64,000 nucleotides of DNA from Paenibacillus radicibacter (GCF_024721995.1 NZ_JANQBC010000008.1:62001-126000); one strand, 5' to 3'; numbered from the stretch's first letter, positions 27,141 through 36,783 are shown. Numbers and translations: made by a program. Notes: generated from the letters alone by a model not told the origin.

Positions 27141-28747
27141 CCTGCCGCTCCTGCCACATTCCGATACTCTTTCGGCGATTGACCTACGAATTTACGGAAG
27201 CTGTGACTGAAGTAATTCGCATCGGCATAGCCAACCTTTTCCGCAATATCTAGTGCTCGAAGATCAGTCGTTCGCAGTAATTCTTTCGCTGCCTCCATGC
27301 GAACTTGTAGTAAATAAGTGACGAACGTCAACTTCGTTTCCTTTTTAAAAATACTACTGAAGTACCCGGCGCTAATATGGAGATGATCGCACACCTTCTG
27401 GATCGAGATGTCACTTTCGGCATAATGTTCTTTCGTATAGTGAATCGCCTTATTGACTAAATGCGTATAGGTTGATTGACGCGCAGATGAAATTTGCTCC
27501 ATCATCCGCATGCAAATATGTAAGAACCAACTCTTCGTTTCACTCAAATTCGTAAATTGATACAGCTGTGCAAGCGGCATGCTATTCATACCAAAGACCG
27601 TATCCAAATCCACATTCGCATCCTTGGCTGCCTTTAGAATCGTTGTCATCATCTCTAGCAAATAGATCTGATAGTCCTTAAATGAAATATTCCGATCCGC
27701 AATACCTGCGAACAACGCCTCGACGATAACTGTGATTTCCTCAGCCGTTCCAATCTTGATACCAAGAATGAGTGAATGCGCTTTGTTCTCATCGAATCGT
27801 AATTGATCGTTAAAGCGCTTCTCCACATCATCAATACAGATCACACGGTTATTGCCCAGAATCGGACGATAGTCGAGCGCTTGCCTAGCATCCTCATACG
27901 AATGACTCAATCGAACCGCTTCATGCTCAACCGTGCCCATACCGATGGTTACCGTCGTTTTGAGATGCTTTTCAATACTTTGGCGAATTTCATTCAGCAC
28001 TTGAATCGTGGTATACATGATCGCTTCACGATCACCTTCATCACTTACTGTTAGCAGGATCACATCTTCATGGTAAACAAAAGCAACCCCAAGACCGTGC
28101 TTATCCACAATTTCTTCGGTAATGTTAAACACAGCGAATCCTTGAAGTTCTTTATTCGAGGCGTTCATAAGAGAAGATTGCGTAGTCTGTGCATCCATGC
28201 GGATGACGGATGCCAAGTATCCTTTTCCAAGCAATTGAAGCCCATAATAGTAGGATTTATCTTGGATTTGCTGCGGGGTGAGTCTTCCGTTAATAAGAGA
28301 GGTGAGAAAGTTTTCTCTGAGAATCGGGAGGCTTTTGCGATATTGCTCCTTGAGCGTTTGAATGTCTTCTTTTTGCGCAATTTCCTGATCGATCTTATCT
28401 TTCACCTTCACAAGCACTTCGATCAATTCTTGTGCGGAAAAAGGCTTGAGCACATACTCGTCAATATGAAGATGTACCGCTTTCTGCGCATATTCAAACT
28501 CGTCGAACCCGGTTAATATGATAATCTTCGTATGCGGATATTTCTCACGAATGATCTCAGATAGTTCCAGACCGTCCATAAAAGGCATTTTAATATCTGT
28601 TACTACCACATCAGGCAGTGACCGCTCTATAATCTCTAATGCATCGATGCCGTTATCTGCCTTCTCTACCGCCTGAAAGCCATATAGGGACCAATCCACT
28701 TCATCTCGCACATCTTCTTCATCATCAACAAGCAGCAATTTATACAT
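27137..28747 (-). CDS. AraC-type response regulator, YesN family
   Basis: This 536-residue protein starts with a receiver domain (LLLVDDEEDV, phospho-accepting D51 in VVTDIKMPF, K near residue 100). A long central linker/sensor segment follows. The C-terminal AraC double helix-turn-helix includes ISIQKVCDHLHISAGYFSSI and GYADANYFSHSFRKFVGQSP. It probably activates mglBAC: the 21-bp-spaced direct repeats at 24175-24211 are the natural binding site. The gene lies 18 bp after the Crp/Fnr-family gene on the same strand, so all four may form one transcript. Confidence 0.92.
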   Translation of the reverse strand: MYKLLLVDDEEDVRDEVDWSLYGFQAVEKADNGIDALEIIERSLPDVVVTDIKMPFMDGLELSEIIREKYPHTKIIILTGFDEFEYAQKAVHLHIDEYVLKPFSAQELIEVLVKVKDKIDQEIAQKEDIQTLKEQYRKSLPILRENFLTSLINGRLTPQQIQDKSYYYGLQLLGKGYLASVIRMDAQTTQSSLMNASNKELQGFAVFNITEEIVDKHGLGVAFVYHEDVILLTVSDEGDREAIMYTTIQVLNEIRQSIEKHLKTTVTIGMGTVEHEAVRLSHSYEDARQALDYRPILGNNRVICIDDVEKRFNDQLRFDENKAHSLILGIKIGTAEEITVIVEALFAGIADRNISFKDYQIYLLEMMTTILKAAKDANVDLDTVFGMNSMPLAQLYQFTNLSETKSWFLHICMRMMEQISSARQSTYTHLVNKAIHYTKEHYAESDISIQKVCDHLHISAGYFSSIFKKETKLTFVTYLLQVRMEAAKELLRTTDLRALDIAEKVGYADANYFSHSFRKFVGQSPKEYRNVAGAAG

Positions 28748-28765
28748 GGTTTCTCGTACCTTTCT

Positions 28766-29464
28766 CTATGGAAGATTGCGTAATAATACATTGCGAAGTG
28801 CCGTTCGATCCCTAACTTCGACTTTACCGCGCTGCGTCTGGATAAAACCTTCCCGGCGCCATTCACCCAATATTCTGGCAACAGTTTGCCGAACAAGCCC
28901 ACAGCATTGCGCCAAATATTCTTGAGGTACAGCAATTGTTCCATGCCCGCCTTCTTCTTGCTCCAGCCACAACAGCACATAAGCGAGGTGAGCATGAGCA
29001 TCAAGTAAAGCTTTGGCAATCATGCGTTCACCCGATATCTTGAGGCGCATCGCAAATGTCTTCAGTAAATATTGCACGAGGTCAGATTCTGTTCGAATTA
29101 ATTGAAGGAATTGTTCACGTGGAATCACGATAAGTGTACTTGCATGCATGGAAATCGCTGTAACAGATTGAGGTTCATCGATCAGCATTCCGAGTTCACC
29201 GAAGAAGTCATACTCTCTTCTGACCTTCACAACGATCTCTAGATCATTAGGACCACCGACAAACTCTGCCACGCCACCTGACATCACGATATATACGGCT
29301 TCCGCAGGCTCCCCGCGAGTAAAGATCGGTTTACCCTTCGGCACCTGTTTCATGTAACAGCATGTAGAGAGGGAGATAAGTGCAGCTTGACTAAGTCCAG
29401 CAAGAAGCGGAACCTTTTGAATAAACGAGTAGATTTCGGAAGCTTTCATTCGTGAGTCTGCCAC
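28766..29464 (-). CDS. Crp/Fnr family transcriptional regulator
   Basis: This protein of about 232 residues has a cyclic-nucleotide-binding-like domain at about 10-125 (FTRGEPAEAVYIVMSGG, YDFFGELGML). A C-terminal winged helix at about 160-215 has QEYLAQCCGLVRQTVARIL as the recognition region. I see no Fnr-type N-terminal cysteine cluster. The start is best placed at GTG 29464, which has AGGAGG 7 nt upstream; the TTG at 29470 is too close and the ATG at 29449 has no Shine-Dalgarno. A 20-bp palindrome lies 25 bp upstream. The effector is unknown. Confidence 0.85.
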   Translation of the reverse strand: MADSRMKASEIYSFIQKVPLLAGLSQAALISLSTCCYMKQVPKGKPIFTRGEPAEAVYIVMSGGVAEFVGGPNDLEIVVKVRREYDFFGELGMLIDEPQSVTAISMHASTLIVIPREQFLQLIRTESDLVQYLLKTFAMRLKISGERMIAKALLDAHAHLAYVLLWLEQEEGGHGTIAVPQEYLAQCCGLVRQTVARILGEWRREGFIQTQRGKVEVRDRTALRNVLLRNLP

Positions 29465-29488
29465 ATGCAATCCTCCTGACCGTTTAAG

Positions 29489-29508
29489 AATAGAAAGCGC
29501 TTTCTATT
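29489..29508. promoter_or_regulatory. 20-bp perfect palindrome, cre-like operator
   Basis: AATAGAAAGC-GCTTTCTATT is perfectly self-complementary. Its core GAAAGCGCTTTC is that of an ideal cre, with mismatches only at the T and A of the flanking TG/CA. It precedes the Crp/Fnr-family gene by about 25 bp, so CcpA or another LacI-family protein probably controls that operon. Confidence 0.6.
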
Positions 29509-29581
29509 GTATATATCTCAAAGTTCAACGAAATATTATCATATTTATATCTGTTTGGCATTAAGAAAAAAGACAAAAAAA

Positions 29582-29602
29582 GACGATCCACATAGGACCG
29601 TC
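29582..29602 (-). terminator. terminator downstream of the MFS gene
   Basis: GACGATCC and GGACCGTC pair (one mismatch) around a 5-nt loop. On the minus strand a T-rich tract follows (A tract at 29566-29580). Confidence 0.65.
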
Positions 29603-29617
29603 GGTCAATACATCCAC

Positions 29618-30991
29618 TTACATCGCTTGATGATGATTTGCAGCTTGTGTTCTCACTCTAGTCTCTACACCGAGCAGAAGCATCGCAAGAATACCTACGA
29701 TAAGCAATCCCGTATTCACATACATCACACCGCTAAATCCATAACCTTGCAAGGTAAGACCAATAAGCATCGGTGCAGCAAATCCAGCAATCCGACCCAT
29801 ACTTGTCGCAAATCCAAGTCCACTTCCACGGAGCAATGTTGGGAACAATTCAGGTGAGTAGATGTACAAGACAGATGTCATTGCTGAGGAGAACCAATAG
29901 AGCGGTAAGATCCACCATCCACCGAAGGCGAGGAACAGCAGTCCTGCAATCGCATAAGTCAGAAAGCAGAGAATGAGCGTCTTGCGTCTACCGATATAAT
30001 CACACAAGTAACCCATTGCAATTCCTGGTGTACCTGTGCCGACGAGCGCTGCGATAAGCGTGAACTGATAACCTGTTGTCAGCGTATAGCCCATCGATTT
30101 CGTTAGAAACGTCGGCAGCCATTGAATAAATCCATAGAACGTATAGCTGGAAATAAACCAGAGAATCGCCACTAAGATCGAGAACTTAAGCAGCTGCGGG
30201 GTAAATAAGGAGCGCAAGCCACTCTTCTGACCAACAGATTGTTTCGCCGCCTCATTCTCCATTTCTAGTGCCTCTTCAAACGGAACCGTAACTTGACCCA
30301 GCGCCTTCTGTTCAATACGTTCGACCGTGCGAATCGCCTCTTCCTTCCGTCCTCTGCTCAGTAACCAACGAACCGATTCAGGCAGCATGCGGATAACGAA
30401 TGGGATGAGTATGATTCCAAGTGCGCCGAACGCGAACACATAGCGCCAGCCTTCTTTCAAGTTTGGAACAAGCAACATCGAAGCAACTACGGCTAAGCAG
30501 TACCCAATTCCGTTACCAATGGTGAACATTCCCATGAATCTACCTCGTACCTTCACTGGCGTAAATTCACTGACATAGGCGGAAGCAACCGGAATAAATC
30601 CGCCTAATCCAACACCGGCAAGTACACGAAACAAATATAGAACTGTGAACGTTTGAGAGAAACTAGACAATCCTACAAATACGGAATAAATAATCGTGGT
30701 GAGAATGAGCGTTTTCTTCCGACCGATCACATCTGTCAAAATTCCGAATACAGCGGCTCCGATCAATAAGCCAAGTGAGCTTCCAGAGAGCAGTACACCG
30801 ATCATCGAAGGCTACAATTTCCACGCCCCAGCAATAACAGGCATCGTCATCGCAATAGAGATTTGATCAAAATTCTCGAACGTAATCCCCAGCGCGCAGA
30901 TAAGCAGCAGCCTCCAATGCCAGCCGTTCACACGCATGTCATCCACTCTGCTTAACAAAGACCTGCTAGACGGGCGATTTGACATGTTCAT
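29618..30991 (-). pseudogene. MFS transporter interrupted by an in-frame TAG
   Basis: Two pieces in the same frame make one 12-helix major facilitator protein of about 458 residues. The N-terminal piece (TM1, FENFDQISIAMTMPVIAGAW) ends at a TAG, plus-strand CTA 30812-30814. The next codons continue seamlessly as PSMIGVLLSGSSLGLLIG and then motif A GILTDVIGRKK. Family members have a Ser, Thr or Gln at this position before PS, so one base change explains it. ATGs at 30991 and 30985 follow GGAGGAG. It lies downstream of the CocE-type hydrolase in one operon. Unless the stop is read through, the transporter is dead or uses an internal start. Confidence 0.85.
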
Positions 30992-31009
30992 CGTCTCCTC
31001 CACATGAAT

Positions 31010-32806
31010 TTAGTCCATCGGCTGGAGCCATTGATCTCTCGGTGTTTCCCGAATGTAAGGCATGAGTATATAGGAAGGGTAATCCGCATCTCTGTATATT
31101 TTGTAATGAATCGTATTGGCACTTGGAATAGGTCCCATGAAACCTGTCTTTCCCGTCCAGCTATTCTGCTGATGCTCGAATGGGTCCGCACTCATAATCT
31201 CAATTTCAATGCGATGACCAGGTCCAAATACCATGCCAATTGGATTGACCTCAATGACATACTCACTGATCTCTCCATGAACAACGGGAACCGACTGCGT
31301 ATGATCATGGACAGGACGTCCTGGAAGCGACTTCTCCGTATCTAGCTTGTGCGATGCTCGTAAGGCACCCCAACGTGACACCGGTAATCGACTACCTCCC
31401 GGAAGTATATCCCACAGTTTCACGATAAAGTTCGCATCCTCTGCATCAATTGCAGCGAACAAGTGTAGCTCAATCGGACCTGTGAACTCCATTGGGCGAG
31501 TTAGAATATCCGAAGTGTACGTAAGCGTTTTCACTTCTGTCGATATGTTAGGTGGCAGATGAGTCAGACTATCCGGGGGTACCTGACCTTCTGGATCTAC
31601 CTCCCAGCGAAGTTTGCCAAAACTGCGTAAATACAACTTCCGCCACTCGGTTCGTGCCAGCGGCCACTCCTTCTCATAACGATAACCAGCACCAATAATG
31701 TTCAGCTTAATCGGTGGTTCATCCATGATGCCTGTATCCACACCTTTGAGCCAATGATCATACCATCGCAGACTCTCTTCGTTCATAAACCGATAAGGCA
31801 GCTCAAGTCCGTTATACGCTTCCATCACTGCCATTCGCTTCGGCACATTCAAGCTTTCATTATTAAAAGCCTCAAAGGCAGGCGCGCTCCAACGTCCGTT
31901 CGGCGACCAACCGCACTTCATGTACACCGGAACCTTTACTTTGTCATACATCGACTTAGCCGATCGCGCTTCCCAGAATGGACCATCATGCGGATGCAGC
32001 AAGTAATCCAGATAGAACGTGTGATACTTCGGCGGCCATGTCGTTAATATTTTGGCAAAATAAGAGTTCACTGCGATGTCCGGATCTTGAAGTCGATCTG
32101 CCATCTTTTGTTGCAACTCTTTGTCGTCATATAACTTCGTTGACCACGCAACTGGATTGTTCGCTGGAGATAACTCCCAATAAATACTCATATACGTATT
32201 TCCCACACCGCCATAATAGCCATGCTGATAATAATCGTTCGTAAAGGACAACGGCATGATGCATTTCAGATGAGGAGGCTGCTGGGCTGCTACAAGCATT
32301 TGGATAATCCCAAAGTACGAGTAGCCGTTCATCGCCACATTGCCATCACACCAGGGCAGTTCAGCCATCCATTCAATAACGTCATATACATCTTCTTGTT
32401 CTTGCGGATTATATACCCCATAGAACTCACCTTCCGATTTACCAATTCCACGCGGATCAGGAATAATGAAGCCGTAGCCTCTTTTGACATAGAAATCAAT
32501 ATCCCCTGCTTCCAAGCTATGATCGAATAGTAGCGAACTTGGAGGTATCGTCCCCCGCTTCATGGACTGGATCGTCTTACCATACGCTGCCCAAGATAAC
32601 AATGCTGGGAACTGCTCATCCTCTGTATCCGGCCTAAAAATATCCACACAAATCTTCGTACCGTCCCGGAGTGTCATCCAGACGTCTCGTTCCTCTTTTA
32701 CCTGATAAATGGGTTTTGATAGCTGCTCCAAATTTTTCGTATACCTGCTGTCCCAATACGGGGGAACCCGATCAAGACCTGCTGTTTCTTGTAAGTCGAT
32801 ACGCAT
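31010..32806 (-). CDS. CocE/NonD family hydrolase (S15 X-Pro dipeptidyl-peptidase type)
   Basis: This 598-residue alpha/beta hydrolase starts with the typical EERDVWMTLRDGTKICVDIF strand. It has the nucleophile elbow GYSYFG (family GxSYxG) preceded by IPDPRGIGKSEG. Its C-terminal jelly-roll domain (VLTRPMEFTGPIELHLF-like segment) is shared by CocE and X-prolyl dipeptidyl peptidases. No signal peptide is visible, so it acts in the cytoplasm on an imported ester or amide. The MFS gene starts about 20 bp after its stop, which suggests that the transporter brought in its substrate. Substrate unknown. Confidence 0.85.
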   Translation of the reverse strand: MRIDLQETAGLDRVPPYWDSRYTKNLEQLSKPIYQVKEERDVWMTLRDGTKICVDIFRPDTEDEQFPALLSWAAYGKTIQSMKRGTIPPSSLLFDHSLEAGDIDFYVKRGYGFIIPDPRGIGKSEGEFYGVYNPQEQEDVYDVIEWMAELPWCDGNVAMNGYSYFGIIQMLVAAQQPPHLKCIMPLSFTNDYYQHGYYGGVGNTYMSIYWELSPANNPVAWSTKLYDDKELQQKMADRLQDPDIAVNSYFAKILTTWPPKYHTFYLDYLLHPHDGPFWEARSAKSMYDKVKVPVYMKCGWSPNGRWSAPAFEAFNNESLNVPKRMAVMEAYNGLELPYRFMNEESLRWYDHWLKGVDTGIMDEPPIKLNIIGAGYRYEKEWPLARTEWRKLYLRSFGKLRWEVDPEGQVPPDSLTHLPPNISTEVKTLTYTSDILTRPMEFTGPIELHLFAAIDAEDANFIVKLWDILPGGSRLPVSRWGALRASHKLDTEKSLPGRPVHDHTQSVPVVHGEISEYVIEVNPIGMVFGPGHRIEIEIMSADPFEHQQNSWTGKTGFMGPIPSANTIHYKIYRDADYPSYILMPYIRETPRDQWLQPMD

Positions 32807-32865
32807 GATGTCGCCCTCCTTTCACGTATTATTGATAGTTTAAGGGGAGCAAGCATCACCGTCTA

Positions 32866-32877
32866 TCGCATATGCGA
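32866..32877. promoter_or_regulatory. 12-bp palindrome between the divergent hydrolase and pentapeptide genes
   Basis: TCGCATATGCGA is perfectly palindromic and sits about 60 bp upstream of the CocE-type hydrolase start. It may be a regulator binding site; no regulator gene is adjacent. Short palindromes can also arise by chance. Confidence 0.3.
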
Positions 32878-32998
32878 CATAAAATCAAATTGTCTGAAAA
32901 TTTATTTGAGAATAGAAAGTTGTTCCCTCTCTATTCATGGTGTAGGATAAAAATACAAGTAACTTTGAAGAAACCGATAAGATAAGGGGACTCGCTCC

Positions 32999-33604
32999 AT
33001 GCAACAATATAATGAACAAGAGTACAATCAAGTTGATTTTAGCCATGCCGACTTTAGAGAAGGTGAATTGAACAAGTGCACATTTACTAAATGCCGCTTT
33101 ACGGGTGCGCATCTAGATGAAGTGTGGACGAATGCATGCCATTTTATCGAATGTGATTTTACGAATACCGCATTCAATGCTTCTATACATAAGGGCTCGT
33201 CCTTTACGAATTGCCGTTTCCGAGGGGCGAATCTGTTCGTCGCTAAATTTGAATCTTGTAAAATGGTCGGTTCTGACTTTGCCGAAGCTCATATGGATGG
33301 GATCACGATACTTGAAGGCGATTGGTCGTATACCAATTTGCGCCATGCACATCTTGCCAAACAAAACTTACGCGGTGTTCGCTTCATTGAAGCTGATCTT
33401 CACGAAACGAATCTGGAGAAAGCGGACTTACGAGATGCCGACTTATCTCGCGCCCAAATGTCCAAATGCCGTCTGCATGGGGCTGATTTAAGAGGAGCGC
33501 TCTTAGATGGCGTTGACTTTAAGTTTCTCGATATTAAAGGGGTACGCATGGATATGCAACAAGCTGTAGCTGTTGCCCGCTCTTATGGTGCAAAGATCGA
33601 CTAG
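32999..33604 (+). CDS. pentapeptide-repeat protein (YjbI/Qnr-like)
   Basis: This 201-residue protein is almost wholly built from A(D/N)LXX-type pentapeptides (for example FSHADFREGEL, ANLFVAKFESC, ADLRDADLSRAQ, ADLRGALLDG). It should fold as a right-handed quadrilateral beta-helix. It ends LDIKGVRMDMQQAVAVARSYGAKID, a C-cap common in soluble single-domain members. It has neither signal peptide nor membrane segment. Qnr and MfpA proteins, which mimic DNA and protect gyrase from quinolones, share this architecture, but so do many proteins of unknown role. AAGGGGA lies 8 nt before the ATG. It is transcribed alone. Confidence 0.88.
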   Translation: MQQYNEQEYNQVDFSHADFREGELNKCTFTKCRFTGAHLDEVWTNACHFIECDFTNTAFNASIHKGSSFTNCRFRGANLFVAKFESCKMVGSDFAEAHMDGITILEGDWSYTNLRHAHLAKQNLRGVRFIEADLHETNLEKADLRDADLSRAQMSKCRLHGADLRGALLDGVDFKFLDIKGVRMDMQQAVAVARSYGAKID

Positions 33605-33630
33605 GACCCTCCATTCCATACGAATGCACG

Positions 33631-33673
33631 AAAAATCCTGATCGCAAGCCCCCAGCTTGTAATCAGGATTTTT
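33631..33673. terminator. bidirectional terminator
   Basis: AAAAATCCTGAT pairs with ATCAGGATTTTT and an inner CAAGC/GCTTG helps, with T runs on both strands. It lies between the convergent pentapeptide and methyltransferase genes. Confidence 0.85.
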
Positions 33674-33695
33674 GTTAAGGTTATGATAAACCTTA

Positions 33696-34406
33696 TTAAC
33701 TTGCTGGAATCTCTCCACAAATGTGCATGAGTTGCTGAATGAGCGCATCCCGTCTGCGATCTTGCAATCCGATTATTCCCAAACCGTATTGTCTTGGGAA
33801 CAAATGGAAAGTTAAGGAAAGTGTCGTCTGTTTCATGAAATCTTCAACACCTGTAAGTACCCCGTTGCGCACTCCATTCTCATAGATCGCATTGTTCAGC
33901 TCTGCATTAGCTCCCCCTACACTTGCAAGTTCAGACACACCATGCAGAATCCCCTTTTTCGCATAAGGCAATAAGTATTCGGGTGGAATTGTTTCTGGAT
34001 TGTAGTACATGTCGCGTCTTGCATATGGCCAACAAACATCATGCATCAGAACAAGTGGGAATTTACCCGTACGTACGGCTTTTGCTTCAATTATTTTCAA
34101 TTCATGATAAATCGTATACCAATTGTGATCCCCATCGAGGAAAATAACGTCATAATCCGTTAGTTGGGGAAGTGCCTCTAAGCTTGTTATAGGAATAAAA
34201 TCCATAAAGGAACCTGCTTGTGTCATCAACATACGCACATTATCCGATAAGAACGGATCAATTACAGTGACATGCCCACTAAATCGATAGGCATAACTTA
34301 GTAAGTTCACTGTATTTATTCCATATTCACATCCTACTTCTACCATGCGCTTTGAATTCTCACTAAGCAATATAGGATATATGATTTTTTCCCAAAAAAC
34401 ATTCAT
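33696..34406 (-). CDS. class I SAM-dependent methyltransferase
   Basis: This protein of about 236 residues has a Rossmann methyltransferase core: MVEVGCEYGINTVNLLSYA (motif I), VTVIDPF (acidic residue after beta 2) and DYDVIFLDGDHNWYTI (motif IV). This resembles the Methyltransf_24 group that includes sugar O-methyltransferases. The start at 34406 lies after GAGGAGGGTGG; a frame to 34481 exists but lacks a Shine-Dalgarno. It is 90 bp downstream of the fucose-type dehydrogenase gene on the same strand and may be co-transcribed, though its role in that pathway is unclear. Substrate unknown. Confidence 0.75.
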   Translation of the reverse strand: MNVFWEKIIYPILLSENSKRMVEVGCEYGINTVNLLSYAYRFSGHVTVIDPFLSDNVRMLMTQAGSFMDFIPITSLEALPQLTDYDVIFLDGDHNWYTIYHELKIIEAKAVRTGKFPLVLMHDVCWPYARRDMYYNPETIPPEYLLPYAKKGILHGVSELASVGGANAELNNAIYENGVRNGVLTGVEDFMKQTTLSLTFHLFPRQYGLGIIGLQDRRRDALIQQLMHICGEIPAS

Positions 34407-34495
34407 GTAAGTACCACCCTCCTCTTGCAACTGACATATCTTATGCAAGATCAAGGACTCTCGTACTAAGCCTATTCGCACAATTCAACCCATAT

Positions 34496-35290
34496 TTATC
34501 GCTCCATATGATCTTCTGGCTGGGCTGCCTTCACAGATAGTCCGCCATCGACCATAAGCAGATGACCGTTGATCTGCATAGACTCTTCCGAAGCTAGGAA
34601 TACAACTGCATCTCCGATTTGACGAGCTGTTCCCAGACGTTTCATCGGATTGGCTTCAACTTCGCGATCATAAATCGTCTGATCTGCTAAGTAATCCCGA
34701 CACATCTCAGTATCTACCGTACTCGGTCCAACACCATTCACATTAATATTAAATTTACCCAGCTCAATTGCCATTCCCTTGGTTAGCATGTGAGCAGCAG
34801 CTTTAGAAGATTGATAGTGAGGAATGACTGGACTTGTCACGACTAGGCTTGCTGTAGATAAGATATTGATAATTTTACCGTAACGACGTTCGATCATACC
34901 CTGAGCTGCCCGCTGAGAAGCTAAGAAGATCGACTTCACATTCGTGTTGTATGTACGATCCCAAGTCTCTTCTGTTACATTCAAAAAGGATTCAAACGGT
35001 GCTATCCCCGCATTGTTTACGAGAATATCAACTGGTCCAAGCTGTTCCTCCGTTTGTCTGAACATCTCTTCAACAGACGATTTGATGCCGACATCTGCTT
35101 GAACAATAATGGCTCTACGACCGAGCGCTTCCACTTTCCCCTTCACTTCACTTGACATCTCTCTAGAACTATCTGAACGGAAAATGATTGCTACATCTGC
35201 ACCTTCTTCTGCAAGACGCAGAACAATCGCTTCTCCAATACCTTGACTGCCACCAGTAACTAGCGCTACGCGATTTTCTAACCTTTTCAT
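34496..35290 (-). CDS. SDR family dehydrogenase, probable L-fucose (6-deoxy-sugar) dehydrogenase
   Basis: This 264-residue short-chain dehydrogenase has the NAD(P) loop TGGSQGIG, the NNAG motif and the catalytic Ser-Tyr-Lys set (HYQSSKAAA). In the cluster it is the best candidate for the first step, oxidation of the free sugar at C1 to the lactone, because the second SDR fits the later keto-deoxy step. It corresponds in position to Campylobacter jejuni FucX (Cj0485). The two SDR roles could be swapped. It lies 12 bp after the large UxaA gene. Confidence 0.75.
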   Translation of the reverse strand: MKRLENRVALVTGGSQGIGEAIVLRLAEEGADVAIIFRSDSSREMSSEVKGKVEALGRRAIIVQADVGIKSSVEEMFRQTEEQLGPVDILVNNAGIAPFESFLNVTEETWDRTYNTNVKSIFLASQRAAQGMIERRYGKIINILSTASLVVTSPVIPHYQSSKAAAHMLTKGMAIELGKFNINVNGVGPSTVDTEMCRDYLADQTIYDREVEANPMKRLGTARQIGDAVVFLASEESMQINGHLLMVDGGLSVKAAQPEDHMER

Positions 35291-35302
35291 GCGTTTCTCC
35301 TC

Positions 35303-36463
35303 CTATAAGCTCGGGCCGATTCGATTAATACTGAATTCCTGATGCCCTAGAACTTCTGCTTTTGTCAGCTGACCATCTGCTACATTCACGATTTCCTGCC
35401 AGATCGATTCTCCTGCTACTTCAAGACTCAGCGTACCTGCAAGCATATCACTTACATCAACATCCATATTGTCCGACATCCGATCGAACATCTGCTTGTT
35501 GCCTGTAATCTTAATAACTGGGATAACAGCAGCACCGGTTGGTGTTCCACGCCCTGTTGTGAAACATACGATATGAGCACCACCCGCAGCCATACCCGAT
35601 ACACATTCGATATCATTTCCCGGGGAATCCATGAAATAAAGTCCCCCGTCTGGAATATGTTCCGCGTATTCGATTACGCCTTTAATCGGGGAGGTTCCAC
35701 ATTTACTAATACATCCTAATGACTTCTCTTCAATTGTAGACAGACCACCTGCAATGTTGCCTGGACTTGGATTGCCGCCACGCATGTCCGCACCCATTCG
35801 CTCGACTTCTTTTTCGAACCGATCCACAATATGATAAAGCTGCTGCTCAATAGCTGCTGTACTGCAACGCTTCGCTAAGACGTGTTCCGCCCCGATAATC
35901 TCGGTAGTTTCTCCAATCACAATGCTGCCGCCCTCTGCAATAAGAGAATCTGCCGCAACACCAAGCGCAGGATTAGAAGCAAGTCCTGAAGTTGCATCAG
36001 ACCCCCCGCATTTCACACCTACTTTTAACTTACTAAGCGGTACGGGCACTTTCTCCATCGTATCAAGCTCAGCACGCATCTTGCGAGCAAGTTCTACGCC
36101 ATGCTGAATAGCTTTCACTGAGCCACCAACGGACTGGATATCGAATACTTCTACTAATTTTCCAGTTGATCGGATATCCTCCGCAAGTGCAATCGGGTCA
36201 ACGACTTCACAGCCTAGACTAATGATGATGACCCCACCTACATTCGGATTCTTCCCTGTTCCTGCTAGCACATCGAATGTACGTGATTTATCTGCGCCAA
36301 TCTGACTGCAACCATGCTGATGCGGAATCGCGACAGTATCCGGAACCATCTGCATGATGCGACTACACACCTGATTCGAACATATAACGGTAGGAATAAT
36401 TAATAGATGATTCCGAATCCCGATCTCTCCATTTGCTCGCTCATACCCCATAATCGTTCTCAC
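35303..36463 (-). CDS. UxaA family dehydratase, large subunit (altronate-dehydratase-like)
   Basis: This 386-residue protein matches the C-terminal catalytic part of altronate/galactarate dehydratases: GYERANGEIGIRNHLLIIPT, HQHGCSQIG, VGVKCGGSDATSGLASNPA and CISKCGTSPIKGV. The conserved Cys and His residues would bind a metal cluster or metal. The N-terminal SAF domain is encoded separately by the gene immediately upstream, overlapping by 4 bp. This split is the same as Cj0482/Cj0483 in the C. jejuni fucose locus. Here it should dehydrate L-fuconate (or L-rhamnonate) to the 2-keto-3-deoxy acid, replacing the enolase-type fuconate dehydratase. Confidence 0.85.
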   Translation of the reverse strand: MRTIMGYERANGEIGIRNHLLIIPTVICSNQVCSRIMQMVPDTVAIPHQHGCSQIGADKSRTFDVLAGTGKNPNVGGVIIISLGCEVVDPIALAEDIRSTGKLVEVFDIQSVGGSVKAIQHGVELARKMRAELDTMEKVPVPLSKLKVGVKCGGSDATSGLASNPALGVAADSLIAEGGSIVIGETTEIIGAEHVLAKRCSTAAIEQQLYHIVDRFEKEVERMGADMRGGNPSPGNIAGGLSTIEEKSLGCISKCGTSPIKGVIEYAEHIPDGGLYFMDSPGNDIECVSGMAAGGAHIVCFTTGRGTPTGAAVIPVIKITGNKQMFDRMSDNMDVDVSDMLAGTLSLEVAGESIWQEIVNVADGQLTKAEVLGHQEFSINRIGPSL

Positions 36464-36783
36464 TGTGCATCCCCCTTTGCTTGGTCTCCTCTGCCACGAA
36501 TACCTTCTATATTATGTACATGCACATGCGCACCTTGTGCGATGTCTAAATTCGATAAGCCAATCACTTCACCATACTTACGAACTTCAGTCCCTTTCGC
36601 AATTGTCTCCAGTGCAATTTTATGCCCAAAAGGAATCGCGTCAACCAACGTAACCTCGTGCAACTCTTCGCCTTTACGGTATTGAATACGTTCACCAGCT
36701 TGCATTTCCCGAATTGCCGTTGCTACATGATCTTGCTCATCCATCACGAGCGCGTCAGCACCCGTTTCAATTTTACCTGCCAT
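36460..36783 (-). CDS. UxaA family dehydratase, SAF-domain small subunit
   Basis: This 107-residue protein corresponds to the N-terminal SAF domain of UxaA. It includes DHVATAIREMQAGE, the conserved PFGHKIAL with its metal-linked His, and KYGEVIGLSNLDIAQGAHVHVHN. It forms the active dehydratase with the 386-residue partner encoded downstream; the ATGA overlap supports an equimolar complex. Confidence 0.88.
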   Translation of the reverse strand: MAGKIETGADALVMDEQDHVATAIREMQAGERIQYRKGEELHEVTLVDAIPFGHKIALETIAKGTEVRKYGEVIGLSNLDIAQGAHVHVHNIEGIRGRGDQAKGDAQ

